Positions 14,653 through 22,735 of a stretch of DNA of 32,884 bases are shown here, piece by piece; the first letter of the stretch is position 1, and every line of letters begins with the position of its first letter. Under the pieces are notes generated by a model. That model was not told where the DNA came from and did no database searches. It worked only from the letters and a program-made list of their open reading frames with translations. This DNA comes from an uncultured Clostridia bacterium (GTDB lineage: Bacteria > Bacillota > Clostridia > Christensenellales > Aristaeellaceae). A program made the translations under genes and the position numbers. Location of the stretch: contig CAKTYE010000024.1 of assembly GCA_934631985.1 (NCBI GenBank), positions 1 to 32,884 of the forward strand. The letters run 5' to 3'.

Positions 14653-14668
14653 GAAGCTCTCCATCCTT

Positions 14669-16960
14669 TTATGCAACAGGCCGCGTCCAGTGGCCTGTGG
14701 TGGTCGTTTCAGGAGCGGGCTGCCCTGCCAGCAGCGCGGCGGTCTCAGCCTTGCCTTCCAGCGTGAAGGCATACAGCGGTGCGGCAAGCCCTGCCGTCTG
14801 GGTACGCAGATCGGTAGGCAGGCTGTTGTACAGCTCAATGCGGCACCCTTCCGGCAAGCGCTGGCGCAGCAGGGGGAAATCCTTGCCCCGGCGGTCTGTC
14901 AGCACCTGTCCTGCCAGCGCGTTGGGGGCATGGGCGTCGCACATGCGGCAGGCCGCATGCCCGTGACTCAACCCCAGGTATACCCGGGCGGGGCAGTGGT
15001 GGAGCAGCATCAGCCGCACACGTCCCCATGCCCACACCAGCGCAGGTACATCGCCGCGCACCAGCGTCTCCGTTTCCCGGGCGGAAAGCTCCGGGGAGGC
15101 GATGGCAAATACGCAGCCCTGCTGCAGCAGCACCGCCAGCGCCCGCCGATTCATCACCGGAATGGCAGGCCCAGCCGCCACGGGCAGGGGCCACGCATGC
15201 CCCAACTGCCCCACGCTGCCCAGCACAAGCCCCTCCAGCTGCGCGGACTGCGCTGCTGCCAGCGCGGCAAGCAGGTCAAGGGTCTCCTCGGTGCAGACAG
15301 TGGGCAGGCACAGCCACACCCTGCGGGGCAGCGCTGCCAGCACCTCGCGAAGCGTATCCGCTTCATAGCTTTCCGGCTGAAGCAGCACACGCACGTCTTC
15401 CGGGACGGCCTGCACCTGCGCCAGCGTACGGCACAGCGCCGTTCGGGGCTGGGGGGAGGCAGGCAAGGGAAGCGCACGATCTGGCAGCTCCCGTCCGGCC
15501 TTGCGCGTAAAAGCGGCAATGCGGGCCTCCGTGAACTGCGCAAGCCCCTCCCGCCGCAGGGCGTTCAGTGCGGAAACTGCGACAAAGGCTCCTGCTGTGT
15601 CTACGGTTGCAGCCGTCACGCGGAAGCAGGTGTCGCCCGTCTTTTCCAGGCAGCGAACAGCGTCCTCCTCCGTCAGCGCACGGGAACGCGCAGGCTGCAC
15701 GTCCTCCCCGGTGACGGCAATACTGACGTCCCCGTCGGTGACGGTCAGCGTCAGCGGCGCGTTAGGCCATGCGGTCAGGTGCATCTGCACCGGGATGGTC
15801 GGTTCAGGCAGGGCGGCGGCTTCCGCCATTTGGCGCGCATCCGTCAGACGGCAGACCAGATCGCCTGCCTTGACCTGCATGCCCGGGCGCAGGCGAAGCA
15901 GCGCCTCCTGTCCCGCAGGCACATCCTTGCCTGCGTAGATCATGTCCTGATCCTCGCGGCCCCGCACCTGCAGTCCATCGCCGTCGTGCAGCGCCAACAG
16001 GGGCGTGAACCGGGCAAAGCCTCGTTCCACCCGGCTGATTCTCCCCAGCGTTATCCCCAGATGGTTGACCCGCTGTGGAAAAATCACCGCCGCGTCCTCT
16101 GCGCCCATGGCATAGCCGCGCATGAAGTCCCCGCGGTTGAAGATCTGCCGCAGGTCACGTTCCTCCTGCGCGTCTGCCGGGTGAAAATGCCCGGCATTCA
16201 TTTGGTCGATGGCGCGGCGATAGCTGTTCGCTACCACAGCCACGTATTCAGGCCGCTTCAGCCGTCCCTCCAGCTTGACGGAGACGGCTCCCGCCTCTGC
16301 CAGGGCAGGCAGGTCGTTGCGCAGGCACACGTCCCGCGGACTGAGCCATGCGGCGGTCTTTCCACGGTAGGTATAGGGCAGGCGGCAGGGCTGGGCGCAG
16401 CGCCCGCGGTTGCCGCTGCGTTCGCCCAGCATGGAGGAAAACAGGCATGCGCCGCTGACGGCTACGCACTGTGCGCCATGCCCGAAGACCTCGATCTCGA
16501 TGCCCTCGCCCGCCGCGCGGCGGATGGCGGACAAATCACATTCCCGCGCCAGCACCGCACGGGTAAAGCCCATGTCGCGCACAAAGCGCACACCGCTGGC
16601 ATTGTGCAGGGTCATTTGCGTGCTGGCGTGGGCAGGCAGGTCAGGAAAGCGTGTGCGCAGCAGATCAGCCACGCCGAGGTCCTGCACCAGCACGCCGTCC
16701 ACTCGCAGCTGATTCAGCAGCCGAAGCACGTCCGTCACCGCGTCCAGTTCGCTGTCCTTGACCAGCGTATTCACCGTCACATGGACGCGCACATGATGCA
16801 GGTGGCAATAGCGCACTGCCTCGCGCAGCTCCTCCGCGTCAAAGTTTCCTGCTCCGGCCCGTGCGCTGAACGCAGCGTAACCCAAATACACCGCGTCCGC
16901 GCCCGCTGCGACGGCCCGCCGAAGGGCTTCCATACTCCCCGCCGGAGCAAGATTCTCCAT
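14669..16960 (-). CDS. U32 family peptidase (collagenase-like, RlhA-type)
   Basis: The 763-residue protein opens with MENLAPAGSMEALRRAV and the GADAVYLG motif of U32 proteins. The family signature lies at about 155-193, with EVFGHGAQC, SGACLFSSMLG and RGRCAQPCR; Cys165, Cys172, Cys188 and Cys192 are the likely iron-sulfur or metal ligands. A DUF3656-like middle part and a further C-terminal domain follow. Related E. coli RlhA hydroxylates 23S rRNA and others are called collagenases, so the reaction here is uncertain. GGAGGT precedes ATG 16960; the frame is open further upstream through a repeat remnant without support. It is placed between zapA and mutS2, a common order in Clostridia. Confidence 0.9.
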   Translation of the reverse strand: MENLAPAGSMEALRRAVAAGADAVYLGYAAFSARAGAGNFDAEELREAVRYCHLHHVRVHVTVNTLVKDSELDAVTDVLRLLNQLRVDGVLVQDLGVADLLRTRFPDLPAHASTQMTLHNASGVRFVRDMGFTRAVLARECDLSAIRRAAGEGIEIEVFGHGAQCVAVSGACLFSSMLGERSGNRGRCAQPCRLPYTYRGKTAAWLSPRDVCLRNDLPALAEAGAVSVKLEGRLKRPEYVAVVANSYRRAIDQMNAGHFHPADAQEERDLRQIFNRGDFMRGYAMGAEDAAVIFPQRVNHLGITLGRISRVERGFARFTPLLALHDGDGLQVRGREDQDMIYAGKDVPAGQEALLRLRPGMQVKAGDLVCRLTDARQMAEAAALPEPTIPVQMHLTAWPNAPLTLTVTDGDVSIAVTGEDVQPARSRALTEEDAVRCLEKTGDTCFRVTAATVDTAGAFVAVSALNALRREGLAQFTEARIAAFTRKAGRELPDRALPLPASPQPRTALCRTLAQVQAVPEDVRVLLQPESYEADTLREVLAALPRRVWLCLPTVCTEETLDLLAALAAAQSAQLEGLVLGSVGQLGHAWPLPVAAGPAIPVMNRRALAVLLQQGCVFAIASPELSARETETLVRGDVPALVWAWGRVRLMLLHHCPARVYLGLSHGHAACRMCDAHAPNALAGQVLTDRRGKDFPLLRQRLPEGCRIELYNSLPTDLRTQTAGLAAPLYAFTLEGKAETAALLAGQPAPETTTTGHWTRPVA

Positions 16961-16978
16961 AATGTACCTCCATGTGTG

Positions 16979-17003
16979 TGATGCGAGGGAGACTGCTTCT
17001 GTG
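16979..17003 (+). repeat. Hairpin repeat remnant, copy C
   Basis: The segment GATGCGAGGGAG...GCTTCTGTGTT matches the left half of the copy at 28576-28599 with two differences. It sits in the 107-base gap between zapA and the U32 gene; the right half is degenerate or missing. Confidence 0.6.
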
Positions 17004-17067
17004 TTCGGGGAACAGCCCAAGGCAACAGAACCTACGCTTCCCTCTGCCACTGTTCGCCGCCCCTCGC

Positions 17068-17349
17068 TTATTCCGCCTTCCCGCCCTTCAAGTCCTCCAA
17101 TTCCTTCCGCACCAGCATCAATTCCCGGCGCAGCCGGGTGTTCTCATCGTGGCTTTTCATCAGGTCGTCCGCCATGTTCAGGCAGGTCAACACGGCGACC
17201 ATGTTGGAGGGCAGACGGCTGGCAAGCGCCGTTTCGTTGATCTTGCGATCTACATAAGCGGCGACCCGCTGCATATATTCCGGAGAATCAGAGGAAACCA
17301 GCGCGTATTCTTTGCCCGCGACGCGGACGACCGTCTTTTGCTTTTCCAT
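17068..17349 (-). CDS. zapA: Cell division protein ZapA
   Basis: The 93-residue product matches ZapA, the FtsZ-associated protein that bundles Z-ring filaments in the cytoplasm. It has a small N-terminal beta-hairpin domain (KTVVRVAGKEYALVSSDSPEYMQRVAAYVDRKINE) followed by a helix and a C-terminal coiled coil (NTRLRRELMLVRKELEDLK). LNMADDL in the middle is typical. I chose the ATG at 17349 since GGGAGG lies about 10 bases upstream; the frame continues upstream without a better site. It follows the cyclophilin gene by 78 bases and precedes U32 peptidase and mutS2, a block often conserved in Bacillota. Confidence 0.88.
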   Translation of the reverse strand: MEKQKTVVRVAGKEYALVSSDSPEYMQRVAAYVDRKINETALASRLPSNMVAVLTCLNMADDLMKSHDENTRLRRELMLVRKELEDLKGGKAE

Positions 17350-17427
17350 GGACAAACACCTCCCTGCTGCGGAAAAGAGCGCAGACGACAAGGGGGCCGA
17401 CCCTTCCCGCCTGCGCTCATGCGTGCT

Positions 17428-17946
17428 TTACATCTGCTCAAAAGGATAATCCACGCCGTAGGTCTCCACACGGATGGACTTCATGACCTGGGGCGTCCGG
17501 GGCCGGTCGTTGTAGTCGCGGCTGGTGTTCACAATGTCCTCCGCAACCTCCATGCCCTCCAGCACCTTGCCGAAGGCGGCATAAGCGCCGTCCAGATGGG
17601 GGCTGTCGCTGGTCATGATGAAGAACTGGGAGCCTGCGGAGTCGGGCCGCATGCTGCGCGCCATGCTCAGCACGCCGTAGGTGTGCTTCAGATCGTTCTT
17701 CACGCCGTTCTGCGCAAACTCGCCCTTGATGGAGTAGCCGGGGCCGCCCATGCCGGTACCCTTGGGGTCACCGCCCTGGATCATGAAGCCCGGAATGACG
17801 CGGTGGAAAATCAGCCCGTCGTAAAAGCCGCTGTTCGCCAGTGCTGCAAAGTTGCCCACGGACTGGGGCGCAATCTCAGGATACAGCTCGCCCTTCATCT
17901 GGCGGCCGTCCTCCATGGTGATAACAAACGTAGGATGCTGTGCCAT
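17428..17946 (-). CDS. Peptidyl-prolyl cis-trans isomerase, cyclophilin type
   Basis: The 172-residue cytoplasmic cyclophilin catalyses proline isomerisation during folding. It shows FHRVIPGFMIQGGDPKGTG (with the catalytic Arg), GGPGYSIKGEF and SAGSQFFI, and the later HLDGAYAAFGKVLEGMEV block; the usual Trp of cyclophilin A is Tyr/Ala here, as in many bacterial forms. There is no signal peptide. Starts at 17946 (MAQ) and 17955 (MIS) both follow AAGGAG; the first has the better spacing. A good promoter lies at 18016-18044. The gene ends 78 bases before zapA, and no terminator separates them. Confidence 0.92.
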   Translation of the reverse strand: MAQHPTFVITMEDGRQMKGELYPEIAPQSVGNFAALANSGFYDGLIFHRVIPGFMIQGGDPKGTGMGGPGYSIKGEFAQNGVKNDLKHTYGVLSMARSMRPDSAGSQFFIMTSDSPHLDGAYAAFGKVLEGMEVAEDIVNTSRDYNDRPRTPQVMKSIRVETYGVDYPFEQM

Positions 17947-18015
17947 GGAAATCATTTCTCCTTCCATCAGGCAGAATGCCTGTCTTGATGCCTGCATTGC
18001 AAAAAATCCAAGGCT

Positions 18016-18044
18016 ATTGTAACAGCTTCAGCGCATAAATTCAA
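18016..18044 (-). promoter_or_regulatory. Sigma-A type promoter of the cyclophilin/zapA/mutS2 run
   Basis: On the minus strand: TTGAAT -35 (18039-18044), 17-base spacer, TACAAT -10 (18016-18021). Predicted start of transcription is near 18009, about 60 bases before the cyclophilin start codon. Confidence 0.75.
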
Positions 18045-18081
18045 GGGGCAGTGCGGCGCAGAAGCAGGACGCGGCTGCACC

Positions 18082-19536
18082 TCAGCCCTCTGCGAACAGC
18101 CGCTGCTTCCGCGCGATCATCTCATCCACCCGCGCAATGTAGTTTTCAATATTGCTGACGTTGGGTTCGCGCTCAATGCGGCCCTGCTGGGGGAAAATGC
18201 GCTTGGAAATACTGCCTGCGCCCAGGGCAAGGATATGCGTCGTCTCCTCCATAATATCCACATTGTACTGGCAGGCGTGGCCCGGCAGGGCATAGCCGAC
18301 ATTTTCCTGATTGCCCGCCATGTTCTTCTGGCGGTAGAGGTAATAGGGCGTAAGGCCAAGCTCCTCGGCGGTGCGGTGACCCATGCGCACCATCTCTGCT
18401 GCCAGCGCTGCCGGGGGCAGTGGAGCGTTTTCCAAATGCAGGCGGCTGGAACGCTTGATGGCAAGCGTATGCACCGTCAGGCTTTCCGGGCGCAGGGCGC
18501 GCGCGCCGTCCATGGTGCGGGCAAAGTCCGCAAGGTCCTCGCCAGGAAGCCCTGCGATCACATCCATGTTGATGTGGTGGAAGCCCACCTGACGCGCCAT
18601 GGCGTAAGCGTCATAGATCTGCTGCACGGTGTGGCGGCGGCCGATAATTTCCAGCGTCTTGTCGTTCATGGTCTGCGGGTTGATGCTGATGCGGCGGATG
18701 CCGGCATCCCGCAGGGTCTCCAGCTTTTCCAGCGTCAGCGTGTCGGGACGGCCCGCCTCCACGGTGTATTCAGCGGCTCCGGGAAACAGCTTCATCACCA
18801 TGTGCATCAGCCGCCGAAGCTGATCGGCATTCAGGGCGGTGGGGGTGCCGCCGCCCACATACAGGGCGCGGAGCTTCTTCCCACTGGTTTCCAGCAGCTG
18901 CGCGCAGGCGGTCATCTCCTGAAACAGCGCTGCCAGATACGGCTCCACCAGCTTGCCCTTGCCCAGCTCGCCGCTGAGGAAGGTGCAATAGGCACAGCGG
19001 GTGGTACAGAAGGGGATGCCGATATACACGTCTACCGCGCCGTCATCGGGGGTGGGCAGGGCGGACTGCACGGTCACAATGTCCCGCAGCAGCTTGATTT
19101 TTTCCGCCGATACGTCAAACTCCTCCGCGACCCAGGCGCAGGCCTCGTCGAGGGACTTGCCGTGCGCCATGGCTTCGTACACCAGCCGCGTGGGACGGAT
19201 GCCCGTCAGGCTGCCCCAGGGGGGCGTGGTGCCTGCAAGCTCCTTGCACAGATCGTAGAGGGTCTGCTTGCACAGCCGCTTCAGGGCGCGCTTTTCCTCC
19301 AGCAGGGTGGTGCGCTCGTCTTCGCCTGTAGGAATGGGACAATCGCGGTGGTGCATTTTTTCGCCCAGGGAGAAATCACAATGGTATGCGCCGTTTTCCT
19401 CCCAGGCACGCCAGGTGAAGTGGGGAAGATGGCTCTCTTCCCAAAGCTCTGGGGGCAGGGCGAAAAGCCGGGTTACATCCCGCAGCTCAGGGGCAACGGT
19501 CTGCAACAGAAATTCCGTTCGATGTTCATCTTGCAT
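18082..19536 (-). CDS. hemZ: HemZ-like radical SAM protein (coproporphyrinogen III dehydrogenase family)
   Basis: The 484-residue protein has an N-terminal extension of about 165 residues containing WGSLTGIRPTRLVYEAM, which marks the HemZ subgroup. The radical SAM domain has the iron-sulfur motif CTTRCAYC (Cys177, 181, 184), the SAM-binding YVGGGTPTAL, RISINPQTMND and DVIAGLPGED. HemZ proteins are assigned to oxygen-independent coproporphyrinogen oxidation, but the activity is not firmly shown and no other haem gene lies nearby. The ATG at 19536 is preceded by GGAAG and is 30 bases after the MBL-fold gene, so the pair is probably one transcript from the promoter at 20176-20204. Confidence 0.9.
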   Translation of the reverse strand: MQDEHRTEFLLQTVAPELRDVTRLFALPPELWEESHLPHFTWRAWEENGAYHCDFSLGEKMHHRDCPIPTGEDERTTLLEEKRALKRLCKQTLYDLCKELAGTTPPWGSLTGIRPTRLVYEAMAHGKSLDEACAWVAEEFDVSAEKIKLLRDIVTVQSALPTPDDGAVDVYIGIPFCTTRCAYCTFLSGELGKGKLVEPYLAALFQEMTACAQLLETSGKKLRALYVGGGTPTALNADQLRRLMHMVMKLFPGAAEYTVEAGRPDTLTLEKLETLRDAGIRRISINPQTMNDKTLEIIGRRHTVQQIYDAYAMARQVGFHHINMDVIAGLPGEDLADFARTMDGARALRPESLTVHTLAIKRSSRLHLENAPLPPAALAAEMVRMGHRTAEELGLTPYYLYRQKNMAGNQENVGYALPGHACQYNVDIMEETTHILALGAGSISKRIFPQQGRIEREPNVSNIENYIARVDEMIARKQRLFAEG

Positions 19537-19566
19537 AGGTGCTGCTTCTTCCTTTTCAGCCCGGAC

Positions 19567-20136
19567 TCAATGTCCGGGATAGATGGTACAGGCGTGGGCG
19601 AGGGGCGCAAGGCGCGTGAGGGACGCCTGCATCTCCACATCGCTGCCGCCGGGAAAGTCTGTGCGGCCGCAGCCGCCATGGAAAAGGGTATCGCCGGTGA
19701 AAAGCACGTCCCCTGCCTGATAGCAGACGCTGCCGGGCGTATGTCCCGGAGTATGCAGCACGGTGAGGGTGATGCCTGCGGCCTGTACGGTATCGCCTTC
19801 ATGCAGCAGATGGTCTGCGGCGGGGGCGGTGATGGTTTGGCGGATCATGCCGCACAGATTCAAGTGGGGGTCTGCGAGCATGGGCGCGTCCAGCGCATGG
19901 ATATACAGGGGAACTCCGGCAGTTTTCAGGCTTCGGACAGCGCCGATATGGTCAAAGTGTCCATGGGTGAGCAGGATGGCGGCAAGGTGCTTGCCTGCCA
20001 TGGCTTCCCGGATGCGTTCAGGCTCTGCGCCGGGGTCAATGACAAGGCAGTCGCTGCGGGAGGGCAGGGAGACGATATAGCACTGGGTCGCCAGCAGGCC
20101 CACGGGGATGGTTTGGATATTCAAGGGTGCGGGCAT
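19567..20136 (-). CDS. MBL-fold metallohydrolase (glyoxalase II-like)
   Basis: The 189-residue protein belongs to the small YcbL/YqgX-type metallo-beta-lactamase-fold hydrolases, which act on glutathione or bacillithiol thioesters or unknown esters. The metal ligands are in order: THGHFDH (HxHxDH, about residues 58-64), HTPGHTPGS, FTGDTLF and the final YPGH. The protein stops directly after this last His, whereas relatives usually continue about 15-20 residues (GPxTxxxxExxxNP). Deleting one base at the stop would continue GHESGLKRKK, so a frameshift or natural shortening is possible. It has its own promoter and is followed by hemZ 30 bases on. Confidence 0.87.
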   Translation of the reverse strand: MPAPLNIQTIPVGLLATQCYIVSLPSRSDCLVIDPGAEPERIREAMAGKHLAAILLTHGHFDHIGAVRSLKTAGVPLYIHALDAPMLADPHLNLCGMIRQTITAPAADHLLHEGDTVQAAGITLTVLHTPGHTPGSVCYQAGDVLFTGDTLFHGGCGRTDFPGGSDVEMQASLTRLAPLAHACTIYPGH

Positions 20137-20170
20137 GGTAAGGGATGCTCCTTCCTATTGGCAGGTACAG

Positions 20171-20185
20171 GTGGTATGCTACCAC
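20171..20185. promoter_or_regulatory. Perfect palindrome over a -10 element, candidate operator
   Basis: GTGGTA-TGC-TACCAC is a perfect 6+3+6 inverted repeat covering the -10 of the MBL/hemZ promoter. The position suits a repressor site; the regulator is unknown. Confidence 0.45.
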
Positions 20186-20204
20186 GGGCGAGGGGAATAT
20201 GCAA
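20176..20204 (-). promoter_or_regulatory. Sigma-A type promoter of the MBL-fold/hemZ pair
   Basis: On the minus strand: TTGCAT -35 (20199-20204), 17-base spacer, TAGCAT -10 (20176-20181), about 40 bases upstream of the MBL-fold start codon. Confidence 0.72.
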
Positions 20205-20249
20205 GCGCCAGATAGAGCCTGCATCCTAAAATCGCTGACGTGAGATGGG

Positions 20250-20672
20250 TCAGAAAAGAGCATCGTTATATGGACTGTTTGCCAGTACCTCATCGATTGC
20301 ATGCTTACCTTTGCTATAATAGGGTTCGCCGAGTGCTTGCAATAAGTCTAATTGCTTAGCAAACATGGTTCGTCGCCAGTCTTCGCCCGACTTTTGATGC
20401 AGCCTTGCATATTCAACAGCTAGATTAGCTGTGATTCCCCAATATAAAACAAATAATAGCTCCTCTGCATTGTGGTAGGTTACTTCCGGCCAAATGTTGC
20501 CTCTTTCATCAATAGAGACGCAATGAAATCCCTTGTCATTGACAAAAAAGTAATCTCCTGGAGCATGGCATCCAAGCTGTTCAGAAAAGTAGATTCCTTT
20601 TTCATCTCCTATGCTTACGCCTATTTTATGCAAGTCATGCTGAACGGTTTCCTTCAATGTATTCATATCCAC
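20250..20672 (-). CDS. Imm63-like immunity protein, orphan
   Basis: The roughly 140-residue product resembles the Imm63 family of polymorphic-toxin immunity proteins. Recalled family features that match are a central VNDKGFHCVSIDERG strand pair, EELLFVLYWGIT, the VEYARLHQ helix, DWRRTMFAKQLDLLQALG and a C-terminal EVLANSPYND. Imm63 members neutralise a cognate toxin in the cytoplasm. No toxin gene is seen in the window. The gene is clearly richer in A and T than its neighbours, uses AAT, TTG and ATA codons freely, and borders a 600-base hairpin-rich stretch, all suggesting acquisition. The start is uncertain: GTG 20672 fits GAGGT at 10 bases; ATG 20666 is also possible. There is no signal peptide. 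Family assignment is from memory. Confidence 0.65.
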   Translation of the reverse strand: MDMNTLKETVQHDLHKIGVSIGDEKGIYFSEQLGCHAPGDYFFVNDKGFHCVSIDERGNIWPEVTYHNAEELLFVLYWGITANLAVEYARLHQKSGEDWRRTMFAKQLDLLQALGEPYYSKGKHAIDEVLANSPYNDALF

Positions 20673-20689
20673 AGTAGCTATTACCTCGA

Positions 20690-21262
20690 TTCTAGACAGC
20701 AACAGAATGCAGCTTACACAAAAAGCCCATCATGCAACAAGCATACAGTTCAGTTACGCACCGCGCCAGCGAGAGACTTTTCTCTAGCCTCCTTCCGCAG
20801 AAGGAGGGGGATCGCTCGCCGGGAGGCGAGTGGTGGAAGATATACTCCCCCACCGGAAGCGCTAATAGCTTGATAGACAGAAAAGTCATCCTCTGCTTTT
20901 GAATACCTCCGTCCCGGCGGCACACGACCGCGCTGAAATCTGTTGCTAGAGAGCGTTTCGTCCGTCTGCGGACGGACGACCTACTTTGCTCTCGGGCAAA
21001 GTAGGCAAAACCGACCGGGGGCCGGCAAAATTTCCATGCGGCGTGCCGGCCCCCGGACTCCTCATGCCGAAATTGCGTTTGGCGTGGAGCCTTCCCGGGG
21101 GGACACAACCCGAGCTGCCTTCGGTTCCGCCCTAACGACCCCATTTCCAACTGCGGCATTGCATGCGCAGTTGGAAATGGGGTCTGTGCTTAGGGTTGGA
21201 TAGAGCAGCTTTAGGTGATGGGGCATAGGCTTTGGATGGACCGCTGGAGTTTATAGGCGTTC
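20690..21262. repeat. Gene-free stretch with stacked hairpins
   Basis: No real gene is seen; the open frame through it is made of repeats. Inverted repeats are: CTCCTTC/GAAGGAG (about 20789-20806), CTCGCC/GGCGAG (about 20815-20830), CGTCCGTC/GACGGACG (20959-20978), CCTACTTTGC/GCAAAGTAGG (20980-21005), 13-nt perfect arms at 21015-21027 and 21044-21056, and 19-nt perfect arms at 21137-21155 and 21166-21184. The texture matches intergenic repeat clusters of gut Clostridia from memory. It separates the orphan Imm63-like gene from the second two-component pair. Confidence 0.8.
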
Positions 21263-22735
21263 TTATTGGTCAACCTTTGGCAGCTTGAACCAGAAGGTGG
21301 TGCCTGCATTTTCCTGGCTGTCTACGCCGTAGGAGGCTGCATGGGCTTCCAGGATGCTGCGCACGATGCTCAGGCCCAGGCCGGAGCCCTGGATGGCACG
21401 CTTATGGTTTTCCTTCGCGCGGTAGTAACGGTTCCAGATGAGGGGCAGTTCATCGGCGGGGATGCCCCTGCCGCTGTCGTGGATGGCAATGCGCACCTGA
21501 TCGCCCTCCAACGTTTGGGTGACGGTGACGGTTTTATCAGGGCCGGTATAGGTCAGGGCGTTGTTGATGAGGTTATAGACCACCTGACCGATGCGGCCCT
21601 CGTCCGCCAGCACGGTGTATTCTGCATCGGGGGTGAAATGGATTTGATAGCCGTCCTGCTCCTTCAGCTTGTTATAGCGGGTCAGGATGGCACGAATGGC
21701 CTCCGTCAGGTTGAAGGGGGCGGGTTCCATTTTCAGCGTTCCGGCTTGCAGCTTGCTGAAATCCAGCAGCTCGGTCACCAGCGAGGACAGCCGTGCCGTT
21801 TCATCAATGACGATCTGCATGTTCTCGGGGGTGTTCTCGCCGGGAATGTCCCGCATGACCTCTGCATAGCCGCCGATCATGGTCAGGGGAGTGCGCAGGT
21901 CGTGGGAGATGTTTGCGATCAGCTCCTGCTGCAAATGCTCCACCTGGCTCAACTCATCCGCGGCCTTGACCAGCGTGTCGTTCAGCTCGCTGATCTCCTG
22001 ATAGCTGCCGCTGTGCGGGGGACGGTCATACTTGCCGCGGGACAGCGCCCGTGCGGCCTGATTCGTCTCCACAATGGGCCGGGAAATGCGATGGGAGATC
22101 AGCACTGCCAGCAGCATGGCGAGGATCAGCACAATGACCGTCACCATCACCAGCTGCGAGCGCAGAGTGCTGACCGTAGCGTCCAGGGGCGTGATGACTG
22201 CGCTGAGCAGGATGTAGCGCACGGTGCCGTCCTTTAGGGCGACCCGGCGGCTGTACAGCAGGCTGGTCTGCGATGGACCAACGGCAGGGGGAACGCGGCC
22301 TACAAAGCGATCCTGATCGAATTGTTCGTTTCGGGTGCGTTCCTGATTAAAAAAGCGCAGCACGGGGCCGTCTGCCTCATCTGCCAGATGACAGAAAAAG
22401 TGCAGGCCATGGTCGCCGACCTTGTGCAGGATGCAGAAATTTGTTGCATCATAGGAAAGCAGGGTGTTGCCGTCCGCATCCAGCACCAGTACGCAGACGG
22501 AGTTTTGCGTGGACAGGCGCTCTGCCAGCGCGTCTAGCTCCTCATTGTCGATGTTCTGCACCAGCGTTTCCCCGGTGGACTGGATCATGCGGGTCTTGAA
22601 AAAACGATAGAAATCGTTCAGCAGCACCACCTGAAACACCCACAGCAGACTGATGACCAGTACCACGAAAAGCGCCAGATACAGCATCACCTGATGCTGA
22701 ATGCGTGGTGCGCGGCGTGCTTTATTCCTTTTCAA
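21263..22735 (-). CDS. Sensor histidine kinase (two helices, HAMP, HisKA, HATPase)
   Basis: The 490-residue membrane kinase pairs with the regulator encoded upstream. It has a basic N-terminus, helix one (about 17-40), an extracellular sensor of about 145 residues, helix two (about 192-214), a HAMP segment, the H-box IANISHDLRTPLT (His278), N-box NLINNALTYTG, G1 DSGRGIPADELP and G2 GSGLGLSIVRS. All motifs are intact. The start is taken as TTG 22735, which overlaps the regulator stop; the next GTG/ATG (22690, 22687) would cut into the first helix and have no ribosome binding site. The signal is unknown; architecture resembles CssS/ResE-type kinases. Confidence 0.9.
   Translation of the reverse strand: MKRNKARRAPRIQHQVMLYLALFVVLVISLLWVFQVVLLNDFYRFFKTRMIQSTGETLVQNIDNEELDALAERLSTQNSVCVLVLDADGNTLLSYDATNFCILHKVGDHGLHFFCHLADEADGPVLRFFNQERTRNEQFDQDRFVGRVPPAVGPSQTSLLYSRRVALKDGTVRYILLSAVITPLDATVSTLRSQLVMVTVIVLILAMLLAVLISHRISRPIVETNQAARALSRGKYDRPPHSGSYQEISELNDTLVKAADELSQVEHLQQELIANISHDLRTPLTMIGGYAEVMRDIPGENTPENMQIVIDETARLSSLVTELLDFSKLQAGTLKMEPAPFNLTEAIRAILTRYNKLKEQDGYQIHFTPDAEYTVLADEGRIGQVVYNLINNALTYTGPDKTVTVTQTLEGDQVRIAIHDSGRGIPADELPLIWNRYYRAKENHKRAIQGSGLGLSIVRSILEAHAASYGVDSQENAGTTFWFKLPKVDQ

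Noticed and set aside
14612..16981. Long plus-strand frame opposite the U32 peptidase gene
   Set aside because: A product of high GC and codon bias on the other strand; His/Gln/Arg-rich, no domain, while the minus strand carries all U32 motifs.
20692..21159. Open frame of 155 codons on the minus strand
   Set aside because: It runs entirely through stacked inverted repeats, has no ribosome binding site and codes for a low-complexity Arg/Ser/Cys-rich string without a recognisable fold.
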